The notes beneath the pieces were generated by a model. The model worked only from the letters and a program-made list of their open reading frames with translations. It was not told the origin of the DNA and did not search any database. Source: Gnetum montanum (lineage: Eukaryota > Streptophyta > Gnetopsida > Gnetales > Gnetaceae). Taken from it: a stretch of 64,000 bases of DNA. The stretch lies in the NCBI GenBank assembly GCA_015680685.1, contig MNCI01016025.1, positions 240,846 to 304,845 on the forward strand, written 5' to 3'. Shown piece after piece: positions 12,312 through 24,659 of this stretch. Position 1 is the stretch's first letter, and every line of letters starts with the position of its first letter. A program made the position numbers and the translations under genes.

Positions 12312-13182
12312 TGATGAGTGGTGAGGTACCTCTTACATCCAACTATATGAATCATAAGTTTTCATACACAATCCGATTGAATTCCATGGATGGGAATAGT
12401 TGTGGCATCTAGATCATTATGCCTTGATCATAATTTACTATCTTCCCACTTGAACTAGTAGTAGCTTTATCATGTAAGGTTTAGTCAAAAGTGAGGCATA
12501 TGATTCTTGATGTTGTTTTGACCTTATGCTACTCCTAACGATAATAAAGAAATCAATTATTTAAACCAATTAATAATGGAAAGTAAATTCTAAACTATCC
12601 TAAGGGTGATAAGTGTCCATTTCTAGCTTAACGTACATGTCCTGAATCCATGTATCCACTACTGGGACTACTAAGCATTATGCTACTGGGTGAATGAAGT
12701 AATAACATTGTTGGGATTACCAAGAGAATAAGTGTTTATGCTCAAAATTGGTCATGCTCTTTCTACTAATTCATTAATATGCATTTGAAACATAAATATT
12801 AACTAAGTACATGAAAAGTAAATCGAATCTAGGTCAAAGTGCTGCAATGAATAAGAATCAATCTTGATCTTATTATTGTTCATGGAATATGTCTAGGTGC
12901 ATTGCCACTCAAATAAGACACTATACAACTAACTCAAATCCATACTATGAGCACTCATTGATTGTTCTCTAAGTCTACGAAATAAAATTGCAAGATTTTG
13001 GCTAATCTATTGTCTAAAATTTTGTTCAAACCATGTATTCAAACACTATATTTATAGGTTGACATACATGCCATGATATTGGATATCCAACATCACATCT
13101 TGGCACCTGATATTGGGTATCCGATATTAGGGCTCAAATATTGGATATTCAATATTGGAGCCAAATAAAATATGGTTCATCA
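12312..13182 (-). repeat. Isolated Athila-like LTR
   Basis: On the minus strand it runs from TGATGAACCATA (13182) to GTACCTCACCACTCATCA (12312). It is like the E and B LTRs, with a TATA box at 13049-13056 and, upstream of it, repeated GATATTGG/CCAATATC inverted motifs. No primer-binding site lies below 12312 and no polypurine tract above 13182, so it is probably a solo LTR. The 5 bp on each side (CATCT and TAACT) do not match, so one border may be wrong or the flank mutated. Confidence 0.65.
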
Positions 13183-13861
13183 TAACTCCATGATTGAATG
13201 AAAATTCTTCCTTGAGTAAACAAAAGGAGAAACAAGTTCCTTACAAAATATTGAGAAGGTATGAGATTATTGATTAATGCTAACTACCGATTGACTTTGA
13301 GTGTTGCATTACAAAAGTTTATTCGAGTAGATGCATACAAAATATAGGACAAATATTTAAGATTACAAAATTTCTAGAGGTCTTTAAAAATATGCTAAAG
13401 ACAATTCTTGTTGTTGGCTTTAATGGTGGTAGACGTTCAACCTTGATTATTATGTTGATGCTTCTCTAGTTATGCAGAACATTCTTGAAGGATGGACTAA
13501 AATTTCTTTTCATCATCCCATGGATCTAGAAAACATGCAAAGTTTGAGCTACTATCTTGTATGTGCTATGATTTATCCATGGGTATATCCTTTGTTGTCC
13601 ACCTCTTGGCTTTATTTTATACTTGGCAAAAGACTTTCTTCCTTAAGGATTTATTTTAGCATCACCTATAGTCACCAAAGGATCAACATTAGTTTTGGTA
13701 AATTTTCATTAATAATTAACCCTTTTCGAATCACTTAGTTTGCATTTAAGCAGAAGGTGATGACAACATACTATGCCCAAGGCTATGAGGTAACTAAAAT
13801 AATTAAGTTCATCGTATTTTGATCAATTATTATTAGTTACCATAATGTTTGAAAATAGAAT
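13183..13861. other. Unassigned AT-rich stretch
   Basis: This stretch lies between the isolated LTR and the outer element C. The 13472-13738 open frame is not recognisable. I see no repeat structure. Confidence 0.4.
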
Positions 13862-16314
13862 TGTTGAGGCCAACCTTGCCCATGTTGTTGCATGGGGCCA
13901 TAATCAATAGATACCTGCAAAAAGAAAATGTTAATAACATTTTTAAATAAAAGCACCAATTAGGAGGATGTCATGAAAATCAACGTTTTTATTAATCCAA
14001 GGCAATACCAAATCAAATTAATAGAAAAGCATAAATTAGTAATTAGTTGATAAATTTATTAATGCATATACCAAAACTTAATCTAGTGAAAGGGATGGTT
14101 TATACAAAATGTTAAATATAATTAATTAACTTGTCCACAAACTTACATATTTATATAAAAAGGTCCAACTTAATCACAGGGATTCATTCAATGATATGAA
14201 AGCCCAAATGTGTGGATTATGTAATCATGATTTAGAAAAACATGATGCAATTGCCATTCTTCTTGAGGAAAAAAAATATGTAACATATACCAAGTTCCAT
14301 TACTATGGTTATGTTATTCACTAGTGAGGCAATGGAAGAGGAATGAAAACCTACATTGGTCCATCATGGAGGGTGTGGTGGCTACTAGATTACCCTAAGT
14401 AGAACACGGGCTTCTCCTTTCATGCATGCGGACTATCAGGAATGAGGTGGTAGATCTACGACTATCAAGAGACATCATGGATGTGCTCCTCCAAGAGTGG
14501 ATGTCCTTGGATGCAGAAGGTATTATGTGTTTGCAAGGAGGCATTGACGATTACTCTACTTACGTGTCACTGTTGTACGTGTCATGAAACTATTCATTCC
14601 TATTCAGCTTTGCCATGTCCCTAAAATGGCCTCAATGAGGATGTCCCCATCTTTATTCACCTTGGCCTGTAGATTTTACCTTCACTAGTGTTCACTTCAC
14701 ATAGATGAAGTTCAACTCACCAAAAAGTTTTGAAAGCCTCATGATCTGTCTGAAGCCCTTTGTTACTGCTCTAATGTAGCATAGTTTGTGATTTTGGGAT
14801 GTCCATGCTTTATGTTGATATGATAATACATTTTAGCTATATAGCTTTCACTTTCTATTATCTTGCCACAGCAAAGGAGACATGATTATATGATGGCTTT
14901 GTGTTTGTTTATTGACTAGTGTTTCATGGTTTAATTATTGTGAAATTTTTTTTACTTCAGTTGTAAATTAGTTTTTTGATTTATATGAATATAGAGTTTG
15001 TTTTGTTTATAAATGAATATATCATTTATTTCATTTCAAAAAAAAAAAATAAAAGGGGATGTTTGATATTCTTTATTTTCTTTTGGAAGTTTGGCTATCA
15101 TTTTTTTCGTTTAGTGTGCAAGTTTCAATGGAAGTAGAATCAGTTGAAGGCAAGCGATGGCCGTTGACAATTGATGGTGGTTGATGGTGGTTTCTTCTCC
15201 CATAGGATGTTATTAACTAGAGGAGATAGGAGGGATGGTAGTAGATGGTTGGTCTGTCTTTAGAATGGACCCTATAAGCAGGATCATCCTGGTGATAGAG
15301 ATGATGCAGGTGTGATGGTAGGTGGAAGTAGTACTACTATAGTAGGATCTTTCTTTCTTCCTCCATAAGCTAACTTGCGATGGAAGATGGCTACCAATGG
15401 ATAGAAACTAATGATGGATCTTGTAGACATGTCAAAGGCAGAGACACAACCCTAGTGACATGGACATCATGTGTCAAAGGTAGTAGCTACAGTGTAGGCA
15501 GTCGCAGTGACATCAAAAGAACATCAACATTGTTCCTTTTTTTTCTACTTTTAAAAAAATGGTAGATTCCCTCTCGCAATAGAGAATCAATGATGAACAT
15601 CACAAAAGGTGGCAGATGGTGGCTTCACTCTCTATTGCTCGACTGACAATTGTCAGAGATGATGCTACAGATGGATATCCATAGTAGTAGTGTCTCTCTT
15701 TGTTGCTAATAGGCATAATCATGCTAGCAAAAGTTTCTACATGTGTAGGTGGTGAAAAACAGTAGACAACAAGTGGTGGACAGAGGATGATGTGTTGTAG
15801 ATGGTTGCTGCATTGCACAAGACCATCAAGCCTTCTCTTCTCTCATCCATAAGCGGTAGACAACACATTAGACAATGGTGGGCAAGTGGCAGTGGTGGGC
15901 ACATCAGGGTGGAAGGAAACTTCTATGGTTCTATTTTCTCTCTCCTATGCACAAATACATGAAAATAAAAGGTGATGGTAGCAATCATGTTTCTTCCCTC
16001 TCCCTCATCTAGTGGTGGCCATGAATAACATTGCAATAGCATCCACAATGGGCTAATAGCAAATAGGTGGCAATAATTAGAGCAAGAAAAATTTGAATTC
16101 TTTTGGATCACTTATTATACTCTTGAAGTGCTAAGATATTTAATTTAAATTCTTGATTATTTTTTCTTGATTTGTTATTTTAAAACAACACATAGCCCTC
16201 TTTAGCTAAGACTATTCTTGGGTTTCTATACCCATATGAGAGGCACCATAGGCAATAGTCTCCTAAAATGAGTTTTTCTTTTCCAATGTTGATGTGTCCA
16301 AATTTTATGCATCA
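13862..16314 (+). repeat. Element C 5' LTR, interrupted
   Basis: It starts TGTTGAGGCCAACC, as does the 3' LTR at 53077, and its last 1.2 kb (from 15130) align with 53640-54855 at roughly 75-80% by eye: GTTGAAGGCAAGCGA, GATCATCCTGGTGATAGAGA, GTGACATGGACATCA and AGTCTCCTAAAATGAG are shared. Between about 13890 and 15055 it is unlike the 3' LTR and contains a polyA-ended insertion. It is about 670 bp longer than its partner. Confidence 0.7.
14345..15054 (+). mobile_element. PolyA-ended retroposed segment in the C LTR
   Basis: An 80-codon stretch open but for one TAG (14345-14587) is followed by about 450 bp without coding character and a run of 12 A plus TAAAA at 15038-15054. That layout fits the 3' end of a reverse-transcribed mRNA or of a LINE. 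Readable peptide: RTIRNEVVDLRLSRDIMDVL, then LQEWMSLDAEGIMCLQGG. I do not recognise the protein. The 5' border is unknown and a target-site duplication was not found with certainty. Confidence 0.45.
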
Positions 16315-16323
16315 AAAAATTTT

Positions 16324-16341
16324 TGGTGCTAGAAGGAGGAC
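16324..16341 (+). other. Element C primer-binding site
   Basis: TGGTGCTAGAAGGAGGAC, 9 bp after the LTR end. Element A has TGGCACTAGAAGGAGGGC in the same place, so C and A appear to use the same tRNA primer. I do not identify the tRNA. The site differs from the Athila-type site of B and E. Confidence 0.6.
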
Positions 16342-16397
16342 CTTCTCTACCTTTGGTTTTAGCTCTTCTTTCCATTTTCATGTTGCCATTTATTTTT

Positions 16398-18601
16398 TGA
16401 AACACCATAAATTTTGGGATTCTCATAATTCAATAGTCTCGAGATTTGGGCAAGGGTCCCCGCAAGCATGGTGTCACGTTGGACCATGGAGACAATATTC
16501 TTTGTAGTACAGTTAATGTGGCACCCAACCACAAGGCCATTTTGCATGAAAGAGGCACCAAGGGTAGACCACATAGTCCAAAAAATTTTCTATCACTTGG
16601 GTTGACAGGCTTGCTACACCCTGTAGCTTACCTAGCTTAACACTTGTCCCGGTTGATGGTCTACCTAGGGACCATGCTAAGAGTTGTCAAAAGTATTCAG
16701 GATGAGAGAAATAGTTTGGCAAGTTTTCTAACTGTGAGACCTACTATGCTACGATATGTTGCATAACGTAACAAGCCTTGCGAACACTAATTAGGCATCC
16801 AAGATGCAGATTGACAACAATTTAGTTCTTCAAGATATTTGCCCCACTTCATCCTTGATGCATGAGTAATATGACATGGAAAAATGTAATTTTTATTAGA
16901 AATTATAGCAATTTGAGTGCTACACTATGCAGTGTAGCACAACGTAGTAGGGATGAACTTTGACAATACTCCTACTCAGATGGCTATGATGGAGTAAGCA
17001 TATTTGCCCATGCTTCAACCATCAAAGAGGTTTTCTCTACTACCACGCTAGGACATGACTAACATTTTGTTATAAAGTTTTTGCAAAGTAATTTAGAATT
17101 TAGGTCAAACTGGGAGTTACGCTATGCTATGCTATGCAGCATAACATAGCATACCAAGGAAAGAACGCACAAAGGTCCTCTACTAAGTGATTCCAGCAAA
17201 AGGACTGGACTTGGCCAAACTTCAGCCTCCAAGACTTCCTGTCCCACTTCGCTCTTGGGTCCTAAGAAAAGTTTCTTGACAAAGAATTATATTTTACATA
17301 GGGATTCATGTCACACTGGCTACTATGCTGTGCTATGCTACATAGCATAGCAAGAACATAGAGCATCAAAGCATCCCAATGATGAACTCATTAGGTCTCA
17401 GGACTTTTCAACATGAAAGACAAGGTTGCAATTTTTTGCCTGGCTAAGCCTTAGACAGGTATTCTCGGCTTTCAAGTAATACTTCTAGCAAGACTAGTGG
17501 CTATGCTATGCTACACTACCTAGCATAGCACAACATAGCATATGGGTGTTTACGCTACGACGATATGGTGGGTAGCATAAGTAGCATAACACTCGTATGG
17601 AAGCCTTAAGACATCTTTGGTTAGCTCTAGAACTTGTTGGCAATGGTCACTCCCATCCTGGCATCTCTTCAACAAAAAAATCAACAAGTTTTCTTTGTTT
17701 TTCAGCCCCCTAACTATCCCCTAAAGTTGTCCCTACACTTGACCCTTCTCGCAAGAGTAGGGAAGATGTAGCCTTGGAGCATAGGCTCCACTTTGCATTC
17801 ATTATTGGCATTTTTCCTTGTAACAAATATGGCAGTTCATTGGATTCTGGCACATGCAATTTCAGTGGTATGGTCATCGTGTAGCAGGTTTCACATCTAG
17901 CATTATACATCCAACATTACACAACAGCACAACACAGTCACGTTTGCACTCTGTGGGACCAAGGACACGTGGCATCCAAACAACGTTTCTCTCCTACATA
18001 TAGCTCTATAAATACCCTAGTGAACAACATTCAAGGGGTTGGCTTTTGGCATTTTCTAACATGGTTGGCTTTTAGCATTGTTGGCTTTCAAAATCACCTT
18101 TATGATAGTTGGCATTTTGGCATCTTGACTCTCTGGTGATTGACTTTGGCAAGGAGACTGGCAAGTAGAAGGTTCCTATTGGCAAGCTATTGACCATAGT
18201 TTAGGGACCTATGACCATACTATTTCATTGTAAGCTATGCTTGTCCACATTGCATATCAATTGTACACCTTTAGCTAAACAAATATCAAATCCCTTGATC
18301 TTAGGATGGTGCACTTTCTCACCCAAGATTATTTCATTTTTTGTTTGCCATTATCATATTTTTCATTATTCTCCATCATTTTATGCTATTTTCTCACCCT
18401 TTCAACTTACACATAAGACCTTTTAAAAAAATGTTTACAGAAGGTTATTGTACACTGATTAAGTCATTTTCTGATTGACTAGACCATTCAGGGCACCCAA
18501 CATCCATTTACATCCAACACGGTCCTCGCATGGATTCAGTGTTAGGCTATATGCCTGGTAACCTCTCAATGTTCTAGTCATCGATGTTCTTAGTCACTAT
18601 A
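16398..18601 (+). repeat. Element A 5' LTR
   Basis: It begins TGAAACACCATAAATTT and ends AGTCACTATA, against ...CACTACA in the 3' copy. In the first 60 bases I compared from 16448, nine differ, seven of them transitions. The interior holds four degenerate units of about 190-215 bp, each ending in a palindrome built from GCTATGC/GCATAGC blocks (near 16750, 16930, 17130, 17335 and 17520). A TATA box lies at 18007-18014, giving an unusually long U3 of about 1.6 kb. Confidence 0.92.
18007..18014 (+). promoter_or_regulatory. TATA box of element A 5' LTR
   Basis: TATAAATA in AGCTCTATAAATACCC. The same sequence is kept at 35797-35804 in the 3' LTR, and D has TATAAATACTC at the same relative place (56420-56427, minus). 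It would start the genomic RNA. Confidence 0.65.
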
Positions 18602-18606
18602 GTTTT

Positions 18607-18624
18607 TGGCACTAGAAGGAGGGC
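18607..18624 (+). other. Element A primer-binding site
   Basis: TGGCACTAGAAGGAGGGC, 5 bp after the LTR. It is nearly identical to the C site. The primer tRNA is not identified. Confidence 0.6.
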
Positions 18625-19139
18625 CCTTTGTGCCCTTTTTATGTATCATGGGTAATCTTGCATGTTGTTTGTACCCCATCACATACTAGCATAAACGTGA
18701 CACCCTTGTGGTTTTCTATGCACAATGTGGTATAGATTGGTTAGAATGACGGTTCCTATGGAACCTGGTAGGACAAAAGCCTCCAACCACTTACTGTATC
18801 ACGATTACTTCGTTGACTATGCTATGCTACCTACATCTTGTGTGGCATAGCAAACCCCTTGGCGTAATAGTCCTACTTAGTGTAGCTAGCATAGCAGTGA
18901 AGGAAGCCAGCTTTCAACGCTCCCCAACATACCCAGTTTTAGCCTCTCTCTTTTACCGTTTCCCTTTTACGACAAGAAAATGATTCCCGTAACTACTAGC
19001 ATTCCCACTTTAGACCTAGACATCCTTTGCTCTATTTAACATGTGGCAAGTCCTGAGTGATCATCTAGCCCAGTGTTAGCACCATAATAGTCCCTGAGGC
19101 TGTGACACCTATCACCTGAGTGTTTGGCACAAGACATAG
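18625..19139 (+). other. Element A leader
   Basis: Untranslated leader between primer site and gag. It contains one GCTATGC/GCATAGC palindromic patch (18815-18895) like those of the LTR. No other structure was recognised. Confidence 0.5.
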
Positions 19140-21790
19140 AGAGATATTATTTCCTCTATGCAAAGGTACAAGAGAATCTACCCTTGGACCACCAGAAACT
19201 CGAGGATAAACATAACTTCAAGTTCCTTCACTAGAACAAGAGGGAATTCATCTCTGCCCTTGATGTTACCATCTCCCTGATTGAAATGTATCAATGGGTG
19301 TTAAACCAGTTGATGTGAGTGAGTAGGTCTAGGCAATGGGACACAAGGTCCCATTATGATGAAGCATTCCAAGATGGGTAGGAAGACATAGACTCCCACT
19401 CCAAATGTGGTGGCCAGACCTATGTGACAACTATACCTTCCATTGTGCTCTTCTGGTCAAACCCTCTCTTTTCTTCCACCTCCTTCATGATGGCCACAAG
19501 CCTACCATAGCCCATACCCTCTTCAGTAATGGGCAGCCATCCTATGCCTTCAATGTACCAGTAAATGGGCCCTTCAAATTCTTTCTCAGTTACCTTCCCT
19601 TTCTAATTTGTTCCGACATCATACCCAATGTCAGCCACAGCTATGCTTCCATATGTACACACTCTGCCTACAATGCAATCCCACATGAGTTCCTCTCCTA
19701 TTCCCTCATCTACACTCATTCCACAACCAGTAGTGGACCTAGTCTCAACTGCATGGTGGGCACCAATCGCTTCTCTCCTTAACGCGCAACCATCTTAAAT
19801 GTCACATTATGTCCACCACCAAGCATACCAAGTCCTACAGATAGTGCAACCAAACACAGGGTTGTGGGTTGTCCTGCCAACTAGGCAAGTAGCCAACCCC
19901 ACAGCACCACCAACGACCATTGCCCCAATAGCACCACCCACTAGGTAGTGGACTGCCTAGGCAGCACCACTTGCTAGAGCATCTCCAATGATGCATCCCA
20001 TGGGGAAGGCCACCACCCCAATAGTGTTGCATGTGATGGCTGCTCAGGCAATCCCACAACCATTTGCAATGTCCCCAGGTTTGGATCAACCTTTCCAACT
20101 CATCTAGACCCTAACTAAAGAAATCAAATGGCTTAAAGCTGCCAGTTCTAACATCGTATAGGTCATGGACTTTTACCATGATGACCCTATGAGCCTGGCC
20201 ATACCTATGCTCATGTTGCCCCCTGGGGTGCCACTTTCCCAATTTACAAAATACAATGGGGAAGACGATCCCAATTCACACTTGGTAACTTTCAAGTCTG
20301 AATCCTTACTGCTACAACCATGACCACACACCATTATCTATGTCTTTTTCATGTCTATCACAGGCAAAGCTCTAGATTGGTACCATGAACTCCCACATGC
20401 CTCCATTTCCACCCTAGAAGAGCTGTTAAGCCAATTCATGACTTGCTTCAAATATAGCCTGAAATTGAAGGTCACACTGGACTAGCTCATGAGCATCAAA
20501 TAGGACTTGTTGGAATCTCTGTAGAGATTCATACAGGGGTGGAGTGCAACCCTAAACGAGATACATGAGCCTATCACTGAGGCCCACCTGCTGGCCATCT
20601 TCAAGGGGTTAGTAAATGACTTTATTAAGTTCAAGCTTTATTACCTGGCCTCATGCTCTCTTAGCCAAGCCTTTGCTTAGAACAAGAACATCTAGGATGC
20701 AGCCAAAGCTAGCAAAGAACTGGCCTATGTCACATATAAAAATTCATACATCAAAAAAGACAAAGAGAAGGGTAAGGTTGCAATAGCCACGGTGGCTGTT
20801 GTGGCCAACGAGACCAAGCCGAACAATAGCAACAACAAGAAGGTAGCCATAACACCTGCTAATTCCACATCTAGCTCAAGCAACACCGGTTAGGCCTCAA
20901 CATCAACACCTGCAGTGCCAACTCAACTGAAGCCCAACTTTGAGCTTAAGGATTGCTCCAAGTATACCCCCTTGCCCATTAAGCCTTTAGAACTTCTAAA
21001 GAAACTATTGGGAGCTAGGTGTATACAGCATAAATGAATGTTGGAGGAGGCAATCAAATGTCATCAATGGTACTATGAACTTCTTAGGAAACCATCCTTG
21101 GCTATGCCCAACGAGCCACCAGTTCCTAAGAATTTTAGGCTAGAACATTTTTGGGACTACCACCAACACTATGGTCATGACACAGACTACTACCTAGCAC
21201 TAAAAGATGACACTCAATGGATGACTGATCAAGGAAAATTGGTCTTGGATGAAAGTAGTCTCGTTTGCCCTGAGAATCAATCAATGCATGTTTACAAAGG
21301 CCCCCTATATGCTAACAATGCATGGTATACCATCAACGTCACTGACATTGGCAAAAATCCAGAACCAACACAACAATCATGTGTGATGCATCTGCCTCCT
21401 CATAACATAGAAATGCCAAAAAAAACAACATCACAACAACTTTTTGTCCTTAAATTTCCTCATCATACATCCACCCCTACTCCGTTTGTGCTCAAAGTTA
21501 CACTATCACCTGTACCAACACAACAGGGATCATTCATCATTAAGGTGCCAAAACATCCAAGCTCCTCTGCCATCAAAATTCAGGCAACAAAAACTACACC
21601 GCAGCCTCCCTGTTTGAAAAAATGGGAAGAGCATCTAGTGGACAGGATGGCTAGGGAATGCACCATGTTAGGTCCCCCCAAGCCTATCCCCTTGTCCTCA
21701 ATGCCCATGGCCCCTTCATCATCAACAACTGATAACATTGTGCAGATGCAATCATCACTGTCTCATCCAAGAAAGCCTAATGCCTAACAA
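19140..21790 (+). pseudogene. Element A gag
   Basis: A long coding remnant interrupted chiefly by TAG codons. The N-terminal part (about 19150-20100) is Pro/Ser/Met-rich and follows a helical segment (EFISALDVTISLIEMYQWV). The core (20300-20650) reads GKALDWYHELPHASISTLEE and FKGLVNDFIKFKLY, the retrotransposon Gag domain. The C-terminal part, open at 21038-21787, has FWDYHQHYGHDTDYY, which corresponds to the CxxH..GHxTxxC Gag knuckle of Tat elements with both Cys lost, then DQGKL and a Pro-rich tail. The 19405-19782 open frame is a shadow. Confidence 0.8.
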
Positions 21791-21899
21791 GAAACCACTC
21801 CCACTTAGGAGATTCATCTTTTAGGATGAATAGAAGAGGAAAAAGGTAGCAAAGAACAAGATGGCAGGTCGGATCTTTTCAACACCCTTACACAAGTCA

Positions 21900-22755
21900 A
21901 ATAGGCCCTAAAATAGAAAAACACAACTTTGAGCCTATATGACTTGATAATGACTTCCACGATGCACCGCGTGGCCATGGTTCACATGTTAGCATCCATC
22001 CCGATTGATGAAAACATACCAATCAAAGAGAAATAAATCCACGTTGTCATGGTTCCCTCTATGATCGAAGAACCATGGCTGGCACAATTGACATTTCATG
22101 ATAAGTCCATTCAGGATGGCCCTAAAAAGGGTTAGGTAATAACAAAACTCATGTTCATCATAATTTAGGTTGGTCAATATAAGTTCCAAAGGGTACACAT
22201 TGATGACGAGACTACTACCAATGTAATTCCATTCCCCATAGTGGAAAAATTAGGCTTGGTGAATCAAATAAAGCCCACGATGACTTCCTACCTGAAATCA
22301 TTCAATGGGGTGCAGGTAATGGTAAAAGGAATTATCCACATTAATTTTGTGGTAGGGGACAAATTCCCCACAAGCGCAATCTTTATTTTAATAGAAGAGA
22401 TGCCTAGGTTCAACCTGATCTTGGGGAGATCATGGTTAGCCTAATTAAGGACTATCTCTTTGCTGATAGATCAAGAGATCCACCTACCCTACCCTGGCAG
22501 GGAGGTGGTGATCTATGATGATGAAGTAGCTGCTGAAGCCATAAGCAATGTTGACATGTAGCAGGGTTCAAAGAGTGTACTATATGAGAATGAAGCATCT
22601 ATTTGCACTAAAACCCCTTGTATGGTTGATGAGCCAGTTAAAAATTTCGACTTGGGTAAAGAAACCACGTGGGCTAAGTTGCCTTTTCAGATAGTGGAGA
22701 GTGATATAGAAGAATACCACAACAAAGCCTCTTGGCCATATGCTTTGCCTAGCTC
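21900..22755 (+). pseudogene. Element A aspartic protease region
   Basis: Downstream of gag in line with it. The stretch reads VHIDDETTTNVIPFPIVEKL, a variant of the protease active site (usual DSGSSANILP) in which the catalytic DSG is degraded to DDE. It then reads FNGVQVMVKGIIHINFVVGD and FNLILGRSWLA, the standard second half (LGRSWL). The frame continues to about 22750 (VDEPVKNFDLGKETTW) and fades out there. This is where pol coding stops before the spacer and resumes near 29200. Confidence 0.8.
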
Positions 22756-22759
22756 ATGA

Positions 22760-23387
22760 TGGGTTAGAAAATAATTTCATAATTAGAAATTATCTCTAAT
22801 TCAATTTCATAAAGGCTTGGCTTCAACGTTTGCATTTTCTTTTAGCTTAGTTTTAGCATCATGATTACTATTTGCATAATTGTTTACATTATTCTAATTC
22901 TTCACATCATGTTTACTATTCGCATTCGCATCATCTTGACTATTTACATTATGTCCACCATTTACATTATGTCTATTTCTTGCATTAGTTAAACTACTAT
23001 TATAGCTTGGAATGGCCTAAAACTAGTGATGGCCTGGAATGACCTTAAACTATCATTGCAGCTTGCTAAGGACTAAAACTGGAAACTCCAACTTCACTTC
23101 TCAAAAAAATAGGAAAAAATTAAAAAAAATTATCATTAAGAAATAGCCCAAAATTGCCTTAAATTATTGCTATGGCCTGAAATGGCCTAAGACTAACGAT
23201 GGCCTGAAATGACCTAAAACTAAGAAGAGAGGCTCTCAAGGGGCCCAAAAAGACAAAAAATAAATATAACACTTTAATGAAAGTGAACTAAATTGTTTCA
23301 AATTATACTCTTCATTCAATGTAAGTCAATAATATTTGCAAAAGAATTAAATCCACAAAACAAAATAAAAAAAATTTCACCACCACA
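22760..23387 (+). repeat. Element A spacer: short repeats
   Basis: 22845-22985 consists of degenerate repeats of ACTATTYRCATTATGT type. 22995-23230 has several GGCCTRRAATGRCCTAAAACTA units, which resemble the CCTTAAACT core of the arrays at 28600-29110 and 32690-33010. No coding remnant on the sense strand. The antisense gene ends just to the right (stop at 23388). Confidence 0.5.
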
Positions 23388-23450
23388 CTATGAATATTCG
23401 CTAGCATCACCATTTCCTGTTCCACTGGGTCTTGCATGTCCATTTGGATC
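23388..23450 (-). pseudogene. Antisense gene of A: proposed last exon
   Basis: The acceptor is CTACCTTATGCAG. The exon reads DPNGHARPSGTGNGDASEYS and then TAG. It is a short hydrophilic Gly/Ser tail. The next in-frame codons after the stop have no coding character. Confidence 0.5.
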
Positions 23451-23539
23451 CTGCATAAGGTAGAAAATACAACAATGAATCAAAACTATAACGAAGGCTT
23501 TCATAAAATGAACTATGACACAACAAGAAAGTGACTAAC

Positions 23540-23867
23540 TGGAGATGGCCCCACATCCAGTTTAGAGGGTATCCAATCCATGCCAGCTACAAGACATTGT
23601 AGGATCTCCTCCTCAATGAGGTTGGCCCAATTTCCATCCCCTAGATCAACACTTTTCATAACCTTCCATTTTTCCATAGTTTTCCATCTTGGAAGTCTTG
23701 GGGAAAAGGTGGCAATGGTGGTCTCCTCAGCAAGTAGGGTCATTTCCCTTTCAGGAGACTCACTGACCATCACTTATTGCATGAACTTCTCATAAGCACT
23801 AGAAGCACCAATGACATCAAGGAATAGCTTATGGGTATGTAACTTAATAATAGCATCCTTGTATTGT
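23540..23867 (-). pseudogene. Antisense gene of A: proposed exon 8
   Basis: Between acceptor TATTATAG and donor GTTAGT. It reads YKDAIIKLHTHKLFLDVIGA, then SPEREMTLLAEETT, then WANLIEEEILQCLVAGMDW. It is open except for one TAG after KFMQ. I know no domain for it. The codon pattern is clean over more than 100 codons, so this is real coding sequence rather than a chance frame. Confidence 0.55.
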
Positions 23868-24099
23868 CTATAATAGGTGGCATGTTCCATATTATACATA
23901 TGTTTATGGTTCTTTTATGTCTTTCCCCATTCGTAAACCTTTGTGCTATAATCCTTCCAGTCTTGGTTCTTCTATGTTATAAGGTTCATCAGCATGTGCT
24001 ATTTAATAATATCATAAGTGGCCTCATTTTTTCTCTATACAGCTATCCAATATCTATATCAGAGGTTCCATTGCAATACAAAAATTACCATTGCAAGTA

Positions 24100-24344
24100 T
24101 CACCGGCCAACAAAAATTCATTTCTGGATCAGAGGTTCCCCAACTCAGTGGTTAGGTTGGTCTTCTCTTTCTCAAGTTTTTGTGCCTACTTCTAGAGTTC
24201 CTCATTCACATGCCTATACTCCCATAAGAATCATATTGAGTACAATGCACATTTACTTGCTTCATCATATATGTGATTAGGTACCTCAGCTACCTTTGGC
24301 AGAAGTTCAGGCACAACATCAACCTCAATGTCTTGCCTAAGATC
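24100..24344 (-). pseudogene. Antisense gene of A: proposed exon 7, coiled coil
   Basis: After the acceptor TTGGCAG it reads DIEVDVVPELLPKVAEVPNH, then a heptad-rich segment AQKLEKEKTNLTTELGNL. Stops fall where Gln is expected (EEL*K*AQKL, GNL*SRNE). The 3' border is uncertain (GTGATA or GTAATT). Confidence 0.5.
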
Positions 24345-24433
24345 CTGCCAATTGTACATGGGAGAGTCTTAGTCACAGTGACATAGCAAAAATGGGGCCA
24401 CGTAGAGAGCCTAATGTAGTAACTACAACATAC

Positions 24434-24574
24434 CTATCTCAGGATCGATCTACCTTAGGCAATCGATCATGTTATCGACCACCCCATCCATAAAAGTGAA
24501 TTTGTCAGGGGTCTCAGTCTAGGGTCAGAGATGGATTGAGGAAGAAGGGCTAGGGGCATCAATAGTGGTGTTTG
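24434..24574 (-). pseudogene. Antisense gene of A: proposed exon 6
   Basis: Acceptor TTTTATTGTGTAG and donor AG/GTATGT. It reads TTIDAPSPSSSIHL and TPDKFTFMDGVVDNMIDCLR with three TAG/TGA interruptions. Confidence 0.5.
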
Positions 24575-24659
24575 CTACACAATAAAACATGTTAGCAATG
24601 GAGAGGATAAAAACAACAAAGCTAATGAAAAATGACAAATGATAGTGCAAAGTTCCTAC

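Noticed and set aside
16743-17560. Spaced palindromes as a CRISPR array
   Set aside because: The patches differ from each other, the intervals are about 150 bp and themselves alignable, and the context is a plant LTR.
19405-19782. 125-codon frame as a separate gene
   Set aside because: Another phase reads the Pro/Ser-rich N-terminal part of Gag continuously through this stretch.
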